Numbered from the stretch's first letter, positions 1 to 6,656 are shown. The stretch is 6,656 nucleotides of DNA from Bacteroidota bacterium (GCA_025355225.1 JANYAB010000806.1:1-6656); one strand, 5' to 3'. A program made the numbers and translations. The notes: a model not told the origin generated them from the sequence alone.

Positions 1-2100
1 ACCTTCACACGTAACCACATCCTTTCATATAAAGATAAAAACTTAAACCAGTCAGGGAGCTATATGCAGCCCGAGGCCCCTGATATGCTCGCCTTGAAAA
101 TGATAAAGGGCAGTCGTTCAGGGTTAAAGGACATGTCGTCCATCATTATTTCGGAAAAACTGGCCAGGGCGGTCTTTGGCGATGCCGATCCGATGGGCCA
201 GGTGATCAAGATAGATAATAAGTACAATGTTAAGGTGACCGGCATTTATGAAAACCTGCCGCGTAATACATCATTTAACGATATGATGTTTATTGCACCC
301 TGGGACCTGTACCTGACCACAAACCCCTATTTAAAGCAGGCACAGAATTTTTGGGGAAACAACGCATGGCAGATAATTGCGCAATTGAACCCCAACGCTA
401 ACATCAACCAGGTTTCGGCACGTATCAAGAATCTGAAAATGGTCGGCCTTGCCGCCAATAACGACAAGGTTGGGCTCACGTTTAATGCGGCGATCTTTTT
501 ACAGCCCATGAGCAAATGGCATTTATATGCCGAATTCCGAAATGGGGTAAATACAGGCGGTAAGATCGAGTTTGTATGGATGTTTGGCATCATAGGCGTC
601 TTTGTATTGCTGCTGGCCTGCATCAATTTCATGAACCTGAGCACCGCGCGGTCCGAAAAACGGGCCAAAGAAGTGGGCATACGTAAAACCCTGGGTTCTT
701 TGCGCAAACAGCTCATCAGCCAGTTCTTTAGCGAGTCATTGTTAGTTGCCTCCTTTGCATTTTTGTTCTCACTGCTTATCGTTCAATTGATATTACCCTG
801 GTTTAACCAGGTTGCCGATAAAGAGATGACTATACTATGGGCAAACCCCGTCTTTTGGATCATCGGGTTTTGTTTTAGTTTGATCACCGGGATAATAGCA
901 GGCAGTTATCCGGCTTTTTACCTATCGTCCTTTCAGCCTGTCAAAGTGCTTAAGGGTACGTTCCGCGCAGGACGTTTAGCCGCATTGCCACGTAAAATAT
1001 TGGTTGTGCTCCAATTTGCAGTGTCAGTAATTCTTATCATCGGCACCATCGTGGTTTTCAGGCAGGTGCAATTTACCAAAAACCGGCCCGTGGGCTACAG
1101 CCGCAATGGATTAATACAGGCTTATCTGCAAACACCGGACATTCACAATCATTTTAGCGTAGTAAGGGCCGATTTATTAAGGTCGGGCGCAATAGCCGAA
1201 ATGGCTGAATCGGGCAGCCCCGTAACGGATTTATGGTCTGATAACAGCGGTATCACCTGGCGGGGCAAGGCCCCCAGGCTGCAGGATGATTTTGGCACCA
1301 TCGACGTAACGCCAGAATTTGGAAAAACAGTAGGTTGGAAAGTTGTTGACGGCCGCGATCTCTCAAAAGATTTTCTGAGTGATTCATCAGCCATGATTTT
1401 AAATGAATCGGCTGTAAAGTTCATGAATTTGAAAAACCCGGTGGGTGAGATCATTAAATGGAATGGCGATTATAAAGTGATCGGCGTGGTAAAAGATATG
1501 GTAATGACCTCACCTTATGAGCCTGTTCAACCTACACTATTTTATTTTATGAAAAGACAGGGAAACGTAGCCGACATCCGGATAAATCCAAAAATGAGCA
1601 CCAGGGATGCATTGGATAAGATACAGGCAGTATTTAAACAATATGCTCCCGGGGCCCCTTTTAATTATGATTTTACAGATACTGAGTATGCCAAAAAATT
1701 TGCTGACGAAGAACGTGTAGGCAAACTGGCCGGCTTCTTTACCATACTGGCCATCTTTATCAGTTGCATGGGTTTATTCGGCATGGCATCCTTCATGGCC
1801 GAACAGCGTGTTAAGGAAATTGGTGTACGTAAAGTGCTTGGTGCATCAGTTTTCGGTCTCTGGAAATTAATGTCGACAGAATTTGTTACGCTGGTATGCA
1901 TCTCGGTAATATTAGCAATACCGGTTGCCTTCTATTTTATGCAGGGTTGGCTCAGGAATTACACCTACCGTGCAGAACTGTCGTGGTGGATATTTGCCGC
2001 AACGGCTATAGGTGCTGTTGTCATCACATTGCTCACGGTGAGTTACCAAAGTATAAAAGCAGCAATGGCAAACCCGGTTAAGAGTCTTAGAAGTGAGTAA
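1..2100 (+). CDS. FtsX/MacB-type ABC transporter permease, copy 1 (5' end outside window)
   Basis: Integral inner-membrane permease of the MacB/FtsX (type VII) ABC family, whose members couple cytoplasmic ATP hydrolysis to movement of periplasmic domains. The frame is open from base 1 and aligns with gene 2 from its residue 99, so the ATG at 64 is an internal methionine and about 98 codons lie upstream. Counting visible residues from base 1: end of periplasmic domain 1 (1-187), TM2 about 190-212, FtsX coupling motif KEVGIRKTLGS near 223-233, TM3 244-266, TM4 282-306, TM5 331-353, periplasmic domain 2 about 354-575 with VVKDMVMTSPYEPV, TM6 576-599, second coupling motif KEIGVRKVLGAS, TM7 627-648, TM8 662-682. 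Visible length plus the missing codons gives 797, equal to gene 2. It ends in TAA, 104 bp before gene 2. No Walker motifs are present, so an ATPase must act in trans. The family call is secure; the substrate is unknown. Confidence 0.93.
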   Translation, partial: TFTRNHILSYKDKNLNQSGSYMQPEAPDMLALKMIKGSRSGLKDMSSIIISEKLARAVFGDADPMGQVIKIDNKYNVKVTGIYENLPRNTSFNDMMFIAPWDLYLTTNPYLKQAQNFWGNNAWQIIAQLNPNANINQVSARIKNLKMVGLAANNDKVGLTFNAAIFLQPMSKWHLYAEFRNGVNTGGKIEFVWMFGIIGVFVLLLACINFMNLSTARSEKRAKEVGIRKTLGSLRKQLISQFFSESLLVASFAFLFSLLIVQLILPWFNQVADKEMTILWANPVFWIIGFCFSLITGIIAGSYPAFYLSSFQPVKVLKGTFRAGRLAALPRKILVVLQFAVSVILIIGTIVVFRQVQFTKNRPVGYSRNGLIQAYLQTPDIHNHFSVVRADLLRSGAIAEMAESGSPVTDLWSDNSGITWRGKAPRLQDDFGTIDVTPEFGKTVGWKVVDGRDLSKDFLSDSSAMILNESAVKFMNLKNPVGEIIKWNGDYKVIGVVKDMVMTSPYEPVQPTLFYFMKRQGNVADIRINPKMSTRDALDKIQAVFKQYAPGAPFNYDFTDTEYAKKFADEERVGKLAGFFTILAIFISCMGLFGMASFMAEQRVKEIGVRKVLGASVFGLWKLMSTEFVTLVCISVILAIPVAFYFMQGWLRNYTYRAELSWWIFAATAIGAVVITLLTVSYQSIKAAMANPVKSLRSE

Positions 2101-2109
2101 AGAATAGTG

Positions 2110-2123
2110 GGCAGTTGGCAGTT
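2110..2123 (+). repeat. Stop-proximal GGCAGTT heptad repeat, spacer 1
   Basis: Two perfect adjacent copies of GGCAGTT (2110-2116, 2117-2123), starting 10 bases after the stop codon of gene 1. The same motif recurs after gene 2 at 4604-4631. It cannot form a hairpin with itself and no T-run follows, so it does not look like a terminator. Function unknown. Confidence 0.6.
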
Positions 2124-2142
2124 AGAAAACACTATGATAGGG

Positions 2143-2198
2143 GAATTTAGAGTTTAGAAATTAGCAATTAGAGTTTAGAAATTAGGATTTAGGGTTTA
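2143..2198 (+). repeat. Start-proximal AT-rich heptad array (8 units), spacer 1
   Basis: Eight uninterrupted 7-bp units match GVRWTTA, all beginning with G and ending with TTA. A higher-order 21-bp period is visible: the 18-mer TTAGAGTTTAGAAATTAG occurs exactly at 2147-2164 and 2168-2185, and again at 4657-4674 before gene 3. The last unit ends 6 bp before the ATG of gene 2. Each junction creates TAG (TAA at the last), and because 7 is not a multiple of 3 these stops rotate through all frames; TTA also reads TAA on the other strand. The array could be a simple slippage repeat, a translational insulator, or a recombination seam. No protein-binding site is recognised. Confidence 0.75.
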
Positions 2199-2230
2199 AG
2201 CATCATGATAAAGAACTATTTAAAAATCGC
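2194..2230 (+). promoter_or_regulatory. Conserved translation-start context of gene 2
   Basis: The stretch around the ATG at 2205 matches the one around the gene 3 start (4676-4712) at 36 of 37 bases; only 2200/4682 differs (G versus A). There is no Shine-Dalgarno sequence, as is common in Bacteroidota, where A-rich, poorly structured leaders are used. The start is supported by this conservation, by the array ending just upstream, and by the family N-terminus MIKNYLKIAWRNL. No TAnnTTTG-type Bacteroidota promoter element is evident in the spacer. Confidence 0.5.
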
Positions 2231-4598
2231 GTGGCGAAATCTTGTAAAAAACAAGGCGCATACTTTTATTAATGTTACCGGTCTTTCGGTGGGCATGGCG
2301 GTGGCAATGCTGATAAGCCTTTGGATATGGGACGAATTGTCCTATGATAAGTATTTCCAAAATTACGACCATATCGTTCAGGTAATGCAGAACCAGACCT
2401 TTAATGGCGAGACTGGCACACAAAAATCCATACCACTTCCCCTCGGCCCAAAGCTGCGTGAAGACTTTAAGGGGGACTTCAAATATGTGGTATTATCTAC
2501 CTGGACACAGGGGCACATTATCGCTTACAAAAATAAAAAGCTAAATACCCAGGGCAATTACATGCAGTCCGAAGCGCCTGATATGTTAACCCTTAAAATG
2601 CTTAAAGGGAACCGTTCCGGGTTGAAAGATATGTCATCTATTATGCTCTCAGCCAAATTGGCCAAATCACTTTTTGGCGATGCCGACCCGATGTTCGGGG
2701 TGATCAAGATCGACAACAAGTATGATTTTAAGGTGAGCGGTGTATATGAGGATCTGCCGCACAACAGTTCGTTCAATGATATGGAACTGATCGCTCCATG
2801 GGATCAGTATATGACCACCAACCCGTACCTGAAACAGGCAGCAACTTTATGGGGCAATAACTCCTGGCAGATATTTGCGCAATTGCAACCCAATGCCGAC
2901 CCGGTAAAAGTTTCGGCACATATTAAAAACATCAAAATGATCGGCCTTGCCCAAAATAATGACAAGGTCGGACTTACCTTTAAATCGGTCTTGTTTGTGC
3001 ACCCTATGAGCAAATGGCACCTGTACTCCGAATTTAAAAATGGGGTGCTCACCGGCGGCAGGATCGAATTCGTTTGGATGTTTGGCATCATCGGTCTATT
3101 TGTACTGCTTTTGGCTTGTATCAACTTCATGAACCTCAGCACGGCCCGTTCCGAAAAACGTGCAAAAGAAGTAGGTATCCGTAAAACTTTAGGCTCATTA
3201 CGTAAACAACTCATCAGCCAGTTTTTTAGCGAATCGCTGCTTGTTTCCTGCTTTGCTTTCCTGTTCTCGGTATTGCTTGTGCAACTGACCCTGCCATGGT
3301 TCAACCAGGTGGCCGATAAGCAAATGGCTATTTTATGGACAAGCCCGTTATTTTGGATATTAGGCTTAAGTTTCAGCATCCTAACCGGCATTGTTGCCGG
3401 CAGTTACCCGGCTTTTTACCTATCCTCTTTTCAGCCTGTTAAGGTACTAAAAGGCACTTTTCGTGCAGGCAGGCTGGCCTCCCTTCCACGCAAAATATTG
3501 GTGGTATTGCAATTCACGGTTTCGGTTACCTTAATTATCGGCACCATCGTCGTTTTCAGGCAAGTGCAATTCACAAAAAACAGATCTGTAGGCTATACCC
3601 GCGAGGGCGTAGTTCAGGCATACCTGCAAACACCCGATATCCACAATCATTTTAATGCAGTAAGATATGACCTGCTGAAATCCGGCGCCGCAACGGAGTT
3701 AGCGGAGTCGGGTAGCCCGGTTACCCAAATATGGTCGAATAACAGCGGTTTAACCTGGCGCGGTAAAGACCCCAAGTTACAGGATGGTTTCAATACAGTG
3801 CAGGTGAGTCCTGAATTTGGGAAAACCGTACGCTGGCAGCTTATACAGGGCCGCGACCTTTCCCGTGATTACGTAAGCGATTCATCCGCCATGATCCTCA
3901 ATGAAGCGGCTGTAAAATTCATGAACTTAAAAAATCCGGTCGGAGAACCAATAAAATGGTATAAAGAGTTTAAGGTGATCGGCGTGGTAAAGGATATGGT
4001 GATGTCATCGCCTTACGAACCCGTTGAGCCTACCATATTTACTTTATTAATGGGAAATGGCGGCGTTGCAAACATCAAACTAAATCCCAAAATGGGTACC
4101 AGTGAAGCGATCGAAAAGATAAGCGCGATATTTAAGCAATATGATCCTGGCAGCCCATTCAATTACCAATTTACCGATACTGAATACGCCAAAAAATTCC
4201 AGGACGAGGAGCGCATAGGCAAGCTGGCTGGCTTCTTTACGTCCCTGGCCATTTTTATCAGCTGTATGGGCCTGTTCGGTATGGCATCTTTTATGGCTGA
4301 GCAGCGCATTAAGGAAATTGGGGTGCGCAAAGTGCTGGGTGCCTCCGTTTTTGGCTTATGGCGACTAATGTCAAAGGATTTTGTAATACTGGTATCTATC
4401 TCTCTGCTCATTGCCATTCCAATAGCCTGGTATTTTATGCATGGCTGGCTGCAGAACTATAAATATCGCGCGGATTTATCATGGTGGATATTTAGCACAA
4501 CAGCGGTGGGCACCGTCGTGATTACATTGTTAACGGTAAGTTACCAAAGTATAAAGGCGGCCATTGCTAACCCGGTAAAGAGTCTTAGAAGTGAGTGA
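2205..4598 (+). CDS. FtsX/MacB-type ABC transporter permease, copy 2 (complete)
   Basis: Complete 797-residue inner-membrane permease and the reference copy for this window. Order of elements: basic N-terminus (MIKNYLKIAWRNL), TM1 about 21-43, periplasmic core domain 1 about 44-287, TM2 288-310, cytoplasmic coupling motif KEVGIRKTLGS 321-331, TM3 342-364, TM4 380-404, linker with SSFQPVKVLKGTFR 407-420, TM5 429-451, periplasmic domain 2 about 452-673 with VVKDMVMSSPYEPV at 594-607, TM6 674-697, second coupling motif KEIGVRKVLGAS 703-714, TM7 725-746, TM8 760-780, and a basic C-terminal tail. The two halves repeat the same four-helix plan, so one chain probably replaces the MacB-like homodimer. 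No ATP-binding motif is present, so a separate MacB/LolD-like ATPase is expected. It aligns with gene 1 without net length change and ends in TGA. Transport of a toxin, peptide or lipid, or signalling to the envelope, is possible, but the sequence does not decide. Confidence 0.96.
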   Translation: MIKNYLKIAWRNLVKNKAHTFINVTGLSVGMAVAMLISLWIWDELSYDKYFQNYDHIVQVMQNQTFNGETGTQKSIPLPLGPKLREDFKGDFKYVVLSTWTQGHIIAYKNKKLNTQGNYMQSEAPDMLTLKMLKGNRSGLKDMSSIMLSAKLAKSLFGDADPMFGVIKIDNKYDFKVSGVYEDLPHNSSFNDMELIAPWDQYMTTNPYLKQAATLWGNNSWQIFAQLQPNADPVKVSAHIKNIKMIGLAQNNDKVGLTFKSVLFVHPMSKWHLYSEFKNGVLTGGRIEFVWMFGIIGLFVLLLACINFMNLSTARSEKRAKEVGIRKTLGSLRKQLISQFFSESLLVSCFAFLFSVLLVQLTLPWFNQVADKQMAILWTSPLFWILGLSFSILTGIVAGSYPAFYLSSFQPVKVLKGTFRAGRLASLPRKILVVLQFTVSVTLIIGTIVVFRQVQFTKNRSVGYTREGVVQAYLQTPDIHNHFNAVRYDLLKSGAATELAESGSPVTQIWSNNSGLTWRGKDPKLQDGFNTVQVSPEFGKTVRWQLIQGRDLSRDYVSDSSAMILNEAAVKFMNLKNPVGEPIKWYKEFKVIGVVKDMVMSSPYEPVEPTIFTLLMGNGGVANIKLNPKMGTSEAIEKISAIFKQYDPGSPFNYQFTDTEYAKKFQDEERIGKLAGFFTSLAIFISCMGLFGMASFMAEQRIKEIGVRKVLGASVFGLWRLMSKDFVILVSISLLIAIPIAWYFMHGWLQNYKYRADLSWWIFSTTAVGTVVITLLTVSYQSIKAAIANPVKSLRSE

Positions 4599-4603
4599 AA
4601 TAG

Positions 4604-4631
4604 TTGGCAGTTTTTAGTTGGCAGTGGCCAG
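4604..4631 (+). repeat. Stop-proximal TTGGCAG heptad repeat, spacer 2
   Basis: Four consecutive 7-bp blocks: TTGGCAG, TTTTTAG, TTGGCAG, TGGCCAG. The first and third are a rotation of the GGCAGTT unit after gene 1; the others are degenerate. It begins 5 bases after the TGA of gene 2, just after AATAGT (4599-4604), which also occurs after gene 1 (2103-2108). A 4-bp stem TGGC/GCCA (4619-4622 with 4627-4630) is possible but weak, and no T-run follows. Confidence 0.55.
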
Positions 4632-4645
4632 CGAGAATGTATCCA

Positions 4646-4680
4646 AAAATTAGGATTTAGAGTTTAGAAATTAGAGTTTA
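4646..4680 (+). repeat. Start-proximal AT-rich heptad array (4-5 units), spacer 2
   Basis: One degenerate unit (AAAATTA, 4646-4652) is followed by four units fitting GVRWTTA (4653-4680). It contains the same 18-mer found twice in spacer 1, here at 4657-4674. As in spacer 1, the array ends exactly 6 bp before the ATG, so its register relative to the start is kept although the unit number differs. Stops begin at 4651, 4658, 4665, 4672 (TAG) and 4679 (TAA), covering all three forward frames. Confidence 0.75.
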
Positions 4681-4712
4681 AACATCATGATAAAGAACTA
4701 TTTAAAAATCGC
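4676..4712 (+). promoter_or_regulatory. Conserved translation-start context of gene 3
   Basis: Near-duplicate of the gene 2 start region, including the silent positions of the first nine codons and the uncommon ATA isoleucine codon at position 2. This supports ATG 4687 as the true start although no Shine-Dalgarno sequence is visible. Confidence 0.5.
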
Positions 4713-6656
4713 ATGGCGGAACCTTATTAAAAACAAGGCTTCTTCGCTCATCAATATCGGTGGGCTTGCTGTAGGCATGGCTGTGGCAATGCTGATCGGT
4801 TTATGGATATGGGATGAATTATCCTTTGATAAAAACTTTAAAAATTACGACCGTATTGTCCAGGTGTTGCAAAACAATATGATGAATGGCGAAATGGGCA
4901 CAGGGAACAGTGTGCCCTGGCCCATGGGCAACGAACTGCGCAAAAGTTTTGGCAGCGATTTTAAGAATGTCACCATGGCTACCTACAACTTTGGGCATAT
5001 CCTCAGCTATGGCGACAAGAAATTAACAACGGGCGGAACCTATTTTGAACCATCAGCACTTGAGATGCTGTCCTTTAAAATGCTGAAAGGGAGTAAAAAT
5101 GGGTTGAATGACCCGTCATCTATCCTGCTGTCAGCTTCAACCGCCAAAGCCTATTTCGGCAGTAGAGACCCGATGGATAAGATGATGAAGATTGATAATA
5201 GCCAGGTAGTAAAGGTAACCGGTGTTTATGAAGATCTGCCTGAAAACTCCTCTTTCGGCGGGGTAAATTTTGTAGCGCCATGGGAGCTATTTTCAAACTC
5301 CAACGGGCTAAAAAAGCAGGCTGATACCTGGCGCTGCAACTGCTATTTCACTTATGCCCAGTTAGCCGATAATGCCGACATAAATAAGGTTTCGGCAAAG
5401 ATCAGGGATATCAAACTGACTAAAGTGAATAAGATTGAGCTAAAGCAAAAAAACGAGGTTTTTCTTAACCCGATGAAAAACTGGCATTTATACTCAGACT
5501 TTAAGAACGGGGTTATTGTAGGCGGCCGTATTCAGTATGTGTGGTTATTTGGAATAATAGGTGTTTTTGTATTGCTGCTGGCCTGCATCAATTTTATGAA
5601 CCTAAGCACGGCCCGATCCGAAAAACGCGCAAAGGAAGTTGGCATCCGCAAAGCTATTGGTTCTTTACGCGTCCAGCTTATCTACCAATTTTTGAATGAA
5701 TCATTGCTGGTGGTTGCTTTTGCATTTATTCTATCTATTGTTTTAGTGCAGCTTACACTTCCTTTCTTTAATGACGTAGCCGGAAAAAAAGTGTCCATTT
5801 TATGGAATAATCCTTTGTTTTGGTTGGCCGGTATTGGTTTCAGCCTAATAACCGGCCTTGTCTCGGGTAGTTATCCCGCGCTGTATTTATCATCTTTTCA
5901 ACCGGTTAAAGTATTGAAAGGAACATTCAGGGTCGGTCGTTTAGCGGCAATTCCCCGCAAGGTGCTGGTGGTATTGCAATTTACAGTGTCTGTAACACTT
6001 ATCATCGGTACTATTGTTGTTTTCCGGCAAATCCAATATGCAAAGAACCGCCCTGTTGGCTATGGCCGCGAAGGTTTGGTTACCTTACCGATGGTAACTG
6101 GTGATATACATAAACAGTTTGCTGCTGTGAAAGATGAGCTTGAGAAAAGCGGGACAATCATATCCATAGCCGAGGCCGGAAGCCCCACTACCGGAGATTA
6201 CTCATCCAATAGCGGTTTTGATTGGAAAGGCAAGGATCCCGGGTTAGCGGTCGAATTCCCCAATATTGATGTTTCTCCTGATTATGGTAAAACCGTTGCC
6301 TGGCAATTTACAAGTGGCCGCGATATTTCTGCCACCTATCTTACCGATTCGCTTGCATTTGTGATCAATGAAACCGCTGCAAAATATATGGGGATGAAAA
6401 ACCCGGTTGGCGAGACCTTAAAATGGGATGGGGTTCCGTATCACATCATTGGCGTAGTTAAAGACATGGTTTCCGAATCGCCCTACGCTCCGGTGAGGCC
6501 AACCCTTTTCCACCTGCTAAAGGGCGGGGGCGATTTTGTTATTGTAAAAATAAACCCCAAAATAAGTACCCATGAAGCACTGGGAAAAATAGAAAAGGTA
6601 TTTAAAGCTTACAACCCGGCTCAGCCATTTGATTATCAGTTTGTGGATGAAGAATA
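4687..6656 (+). CDS. FtsX/MacB-type ABC transporter permease, copy 3 (3' end outside window)
   Basis: Third permease of the array, open from ATG 4687 to the window edge (656 codons plus two bases, probably the start of the Tyr codon in the shared E-Y-A-K-K-F segment). No frameshift or internal stop was found on translation. Elements: N-terminus MIKNYLKIAWRNL, TM1 about 21-42, periplasmic domain 1 about 43-282, TM2 283-305, coupling motif KEVGIRKAIGS just after TM2, TM3 337-359, TM4 375-398, SSFQPVKVLKGTFR linker, TM5 424-446, and periplasmic domain 2 from 447 with VVKDMVSESPYAPV. By alignment the second FtsX domain and TM6-TM8 (about 137 residues) lie beyond the window, giving about 793 residues in total. 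Periplasmic domain 1 is five residues shorter than in copy 2 and strongly diverged, while membrane segments stay close. It uniquely carries a Cys-Asn-Cys motif at residues 217-219. An ATPase partner must be encoded elsewhere; the substrate is unknown. Confidence 0.94.
   Translation, partial: MIKNYLKIAWRNLIKNKASSLINIGGLAVGMAVAMLIGLWIWDELSFDKNFKNYDRIVQVLQNNMMNGEMGTGNSVPWPMGNELRKSFGSDFKNVTMATYNFGHILSYGDKKLTTGGTYFEPSALEMLSFKMLKGSKNGLNDPSSILLSASTAKAYFGSRDPMDKMMKIDNSQVVKVTGVYEDLPENSSFGGVNFVAPWELFSNSNGLKKQADTWRCNCYFTYAQLADNADINKVSAKIRDIKLTKVNKIELKQKNEVFLNPMKNWHLYSDFKNGVIVGGRIQYVWLFGIIGVFVLLLACINFMNLSTARSEKRAKEVGIRKAIGSLRVQLIYQFLNESLLVVAFAFILSIVLVQLTLPFFNDVAGKKVSILWNNPLFWLAGIGFSLITGLVSGSYPALYLSSFQPVKVLKGTFRVGRLAAIPRKVLVVLQFTVSVTLIIGTIVVFRQIQYAKNRPVGYGREGLVTLPMVTGDIHKQFAAVKDELEKSGTIISIAEAGSPTTGDYSSNSGFDWKGKDPGLAVEFPNIDVSPDYGKTVAWQFTSGRDISATYLTDSLAFVINETAAKYMGMKNPVGETLKWDGVPYHIIGVVKDMVSESPYAPVRPTLFHLLKGGGDFVIVKINPKISTHEALGKIEKVFKAYNPAQPFDYQFVDEE

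Larger units (their letters stand above)
1..6656 (+). repeat. Tandem gene array: three gene-plus-spacer units
   Basis: Homologous positions repeat with a period of 2498 bp (copy 1 to 2) and 2482 bp (copy 2 to 3, measured from start codon to start codon). The repeated unit includes the spacer: gene 3' end with AAGAGTCTTAGAAGTGAGT, AATAGT, GGCAGTT heptads, AT-rich heptads, then CATC and the ATG. This is the pattern expected from tandem duplication by unequal crossing over. Both outer copies run off the window, so the array may be longer than three. Confidence 0.85.

Noticed and set aside
64..66. ATG at 64 as the start of gene 1
   Set aside because: The frame is open upstream to base 1 and the preceding 21 codons align with gene 2 residues 99-119, so this is an internal methionine.
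327..716. Minus-strand open frames antisense to gene 1 (also 60-245, 1149-1454, 1665-1901) and to gene 2 (2220-2423, 2558-2776, 2804-3391, 4163-4417)
   Set aside because: They lie wholly inside strongly conserved plus-strand permease genes, recur at equivalent places in the paralogues as expected of shadows, and their translations show no recognisable family.
1896..2081. Plus-strand 61-codon open frame in another frame within gene 1
   Set aside because: It overlaps TM7-TM8 coding sequence of the permease, which aligns fully with gene 2; no independent support.
2188..2198. TTTAGGGTTTA resembling plant-type telomere repeats
   Set aside because: Only one and a half units, part of a degenerate bacterial heptad array between two bacterial genes.
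2143..2198. CRISPR array
   Set aside because: Units are 7 bp and contiguous, with no unique spacers and no cas genes.
2202..2209. ATCATGAT palindrome centred on the start codon, possible operator
   Set aside because: Eight bases, half of it fixed by the ATG and the conserved ATA codon; expected by chance and too short to support an operator.
4619..4630. Possible hairpin terminator TGGC-AGTG-GCCA after gene 2
   Set aside because: Only four base pairs, no following T-run, and no counterpart after gene 1.

Overview
The window looks like chromosomal DNA of a Bacteroidota bacterium, most likely a Sphingobacteriales member related to Mucilaginibacter or Pedobacter. This rests on the protein family (roughly 800-residue double-FtsX permeases that begin MIKNYLKIAWRNL), the lack of Shine-Dalgarno sequences before the starts, moderate GC content, and short AT-rich repeats between genes. 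The genus is an inference; no rRNA or marker gene is present.

Layout: three paralogous genes lie head to tail on the + strand and fill almost the whole window. Gene 1 (1-2100) has lost its 5' end to the window edge; the reading frame is open from base 1, and alignment with gene 2 shows that about 98 N-terminal codons lie upstream. Gene 2 (2205-4598) is complete at 797 codons. Gene 3 starts at 4687 and is still open at 6656, with about 137 codons expected beyond the edge. The minus-strand reading frames are antisense shadows of these genes.

All three proteins have the same plan: TM1, periplasmic MacB-type core domain 1, TM2-TM4 with a first FtsX domain, TM5, periplasmic domain 2, and TM6-TM8 with a second FtsX domain. 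Each is therefore a fused tandem of two four-helix MacB-like halves. No ATPase, periplasmic adaptor, outer-membrane channel or regulator is encoded here, so the permeases must work with an ATPase encoded elsewhere. Substrate and function cannot be read from the sequence. Genes 1 and 2 are the closest pair; gene 3 is more diverged, mainly in the periplasmic domains.

The two spacers (104 and 88 bp) share an unusual composite structure. A GC-richer 7-bp repeat (GGCAGTT type) follows the upstream stop codon. An AT-rich 7-bp array (consensus GVRWTTA, 8 and 4-5 units) follows it and ends exactly 6 bp before the next ATG in both spacers. Each AT-rich unit creates a stop codon on both strands, so the arrays close all six frames. 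I see no convincing promoter or terminator in either spacer, which fits one co-transcribed array. I found no clear evidence of a new biological system; the arrays and the permease expansion are the parts most worth a second look.
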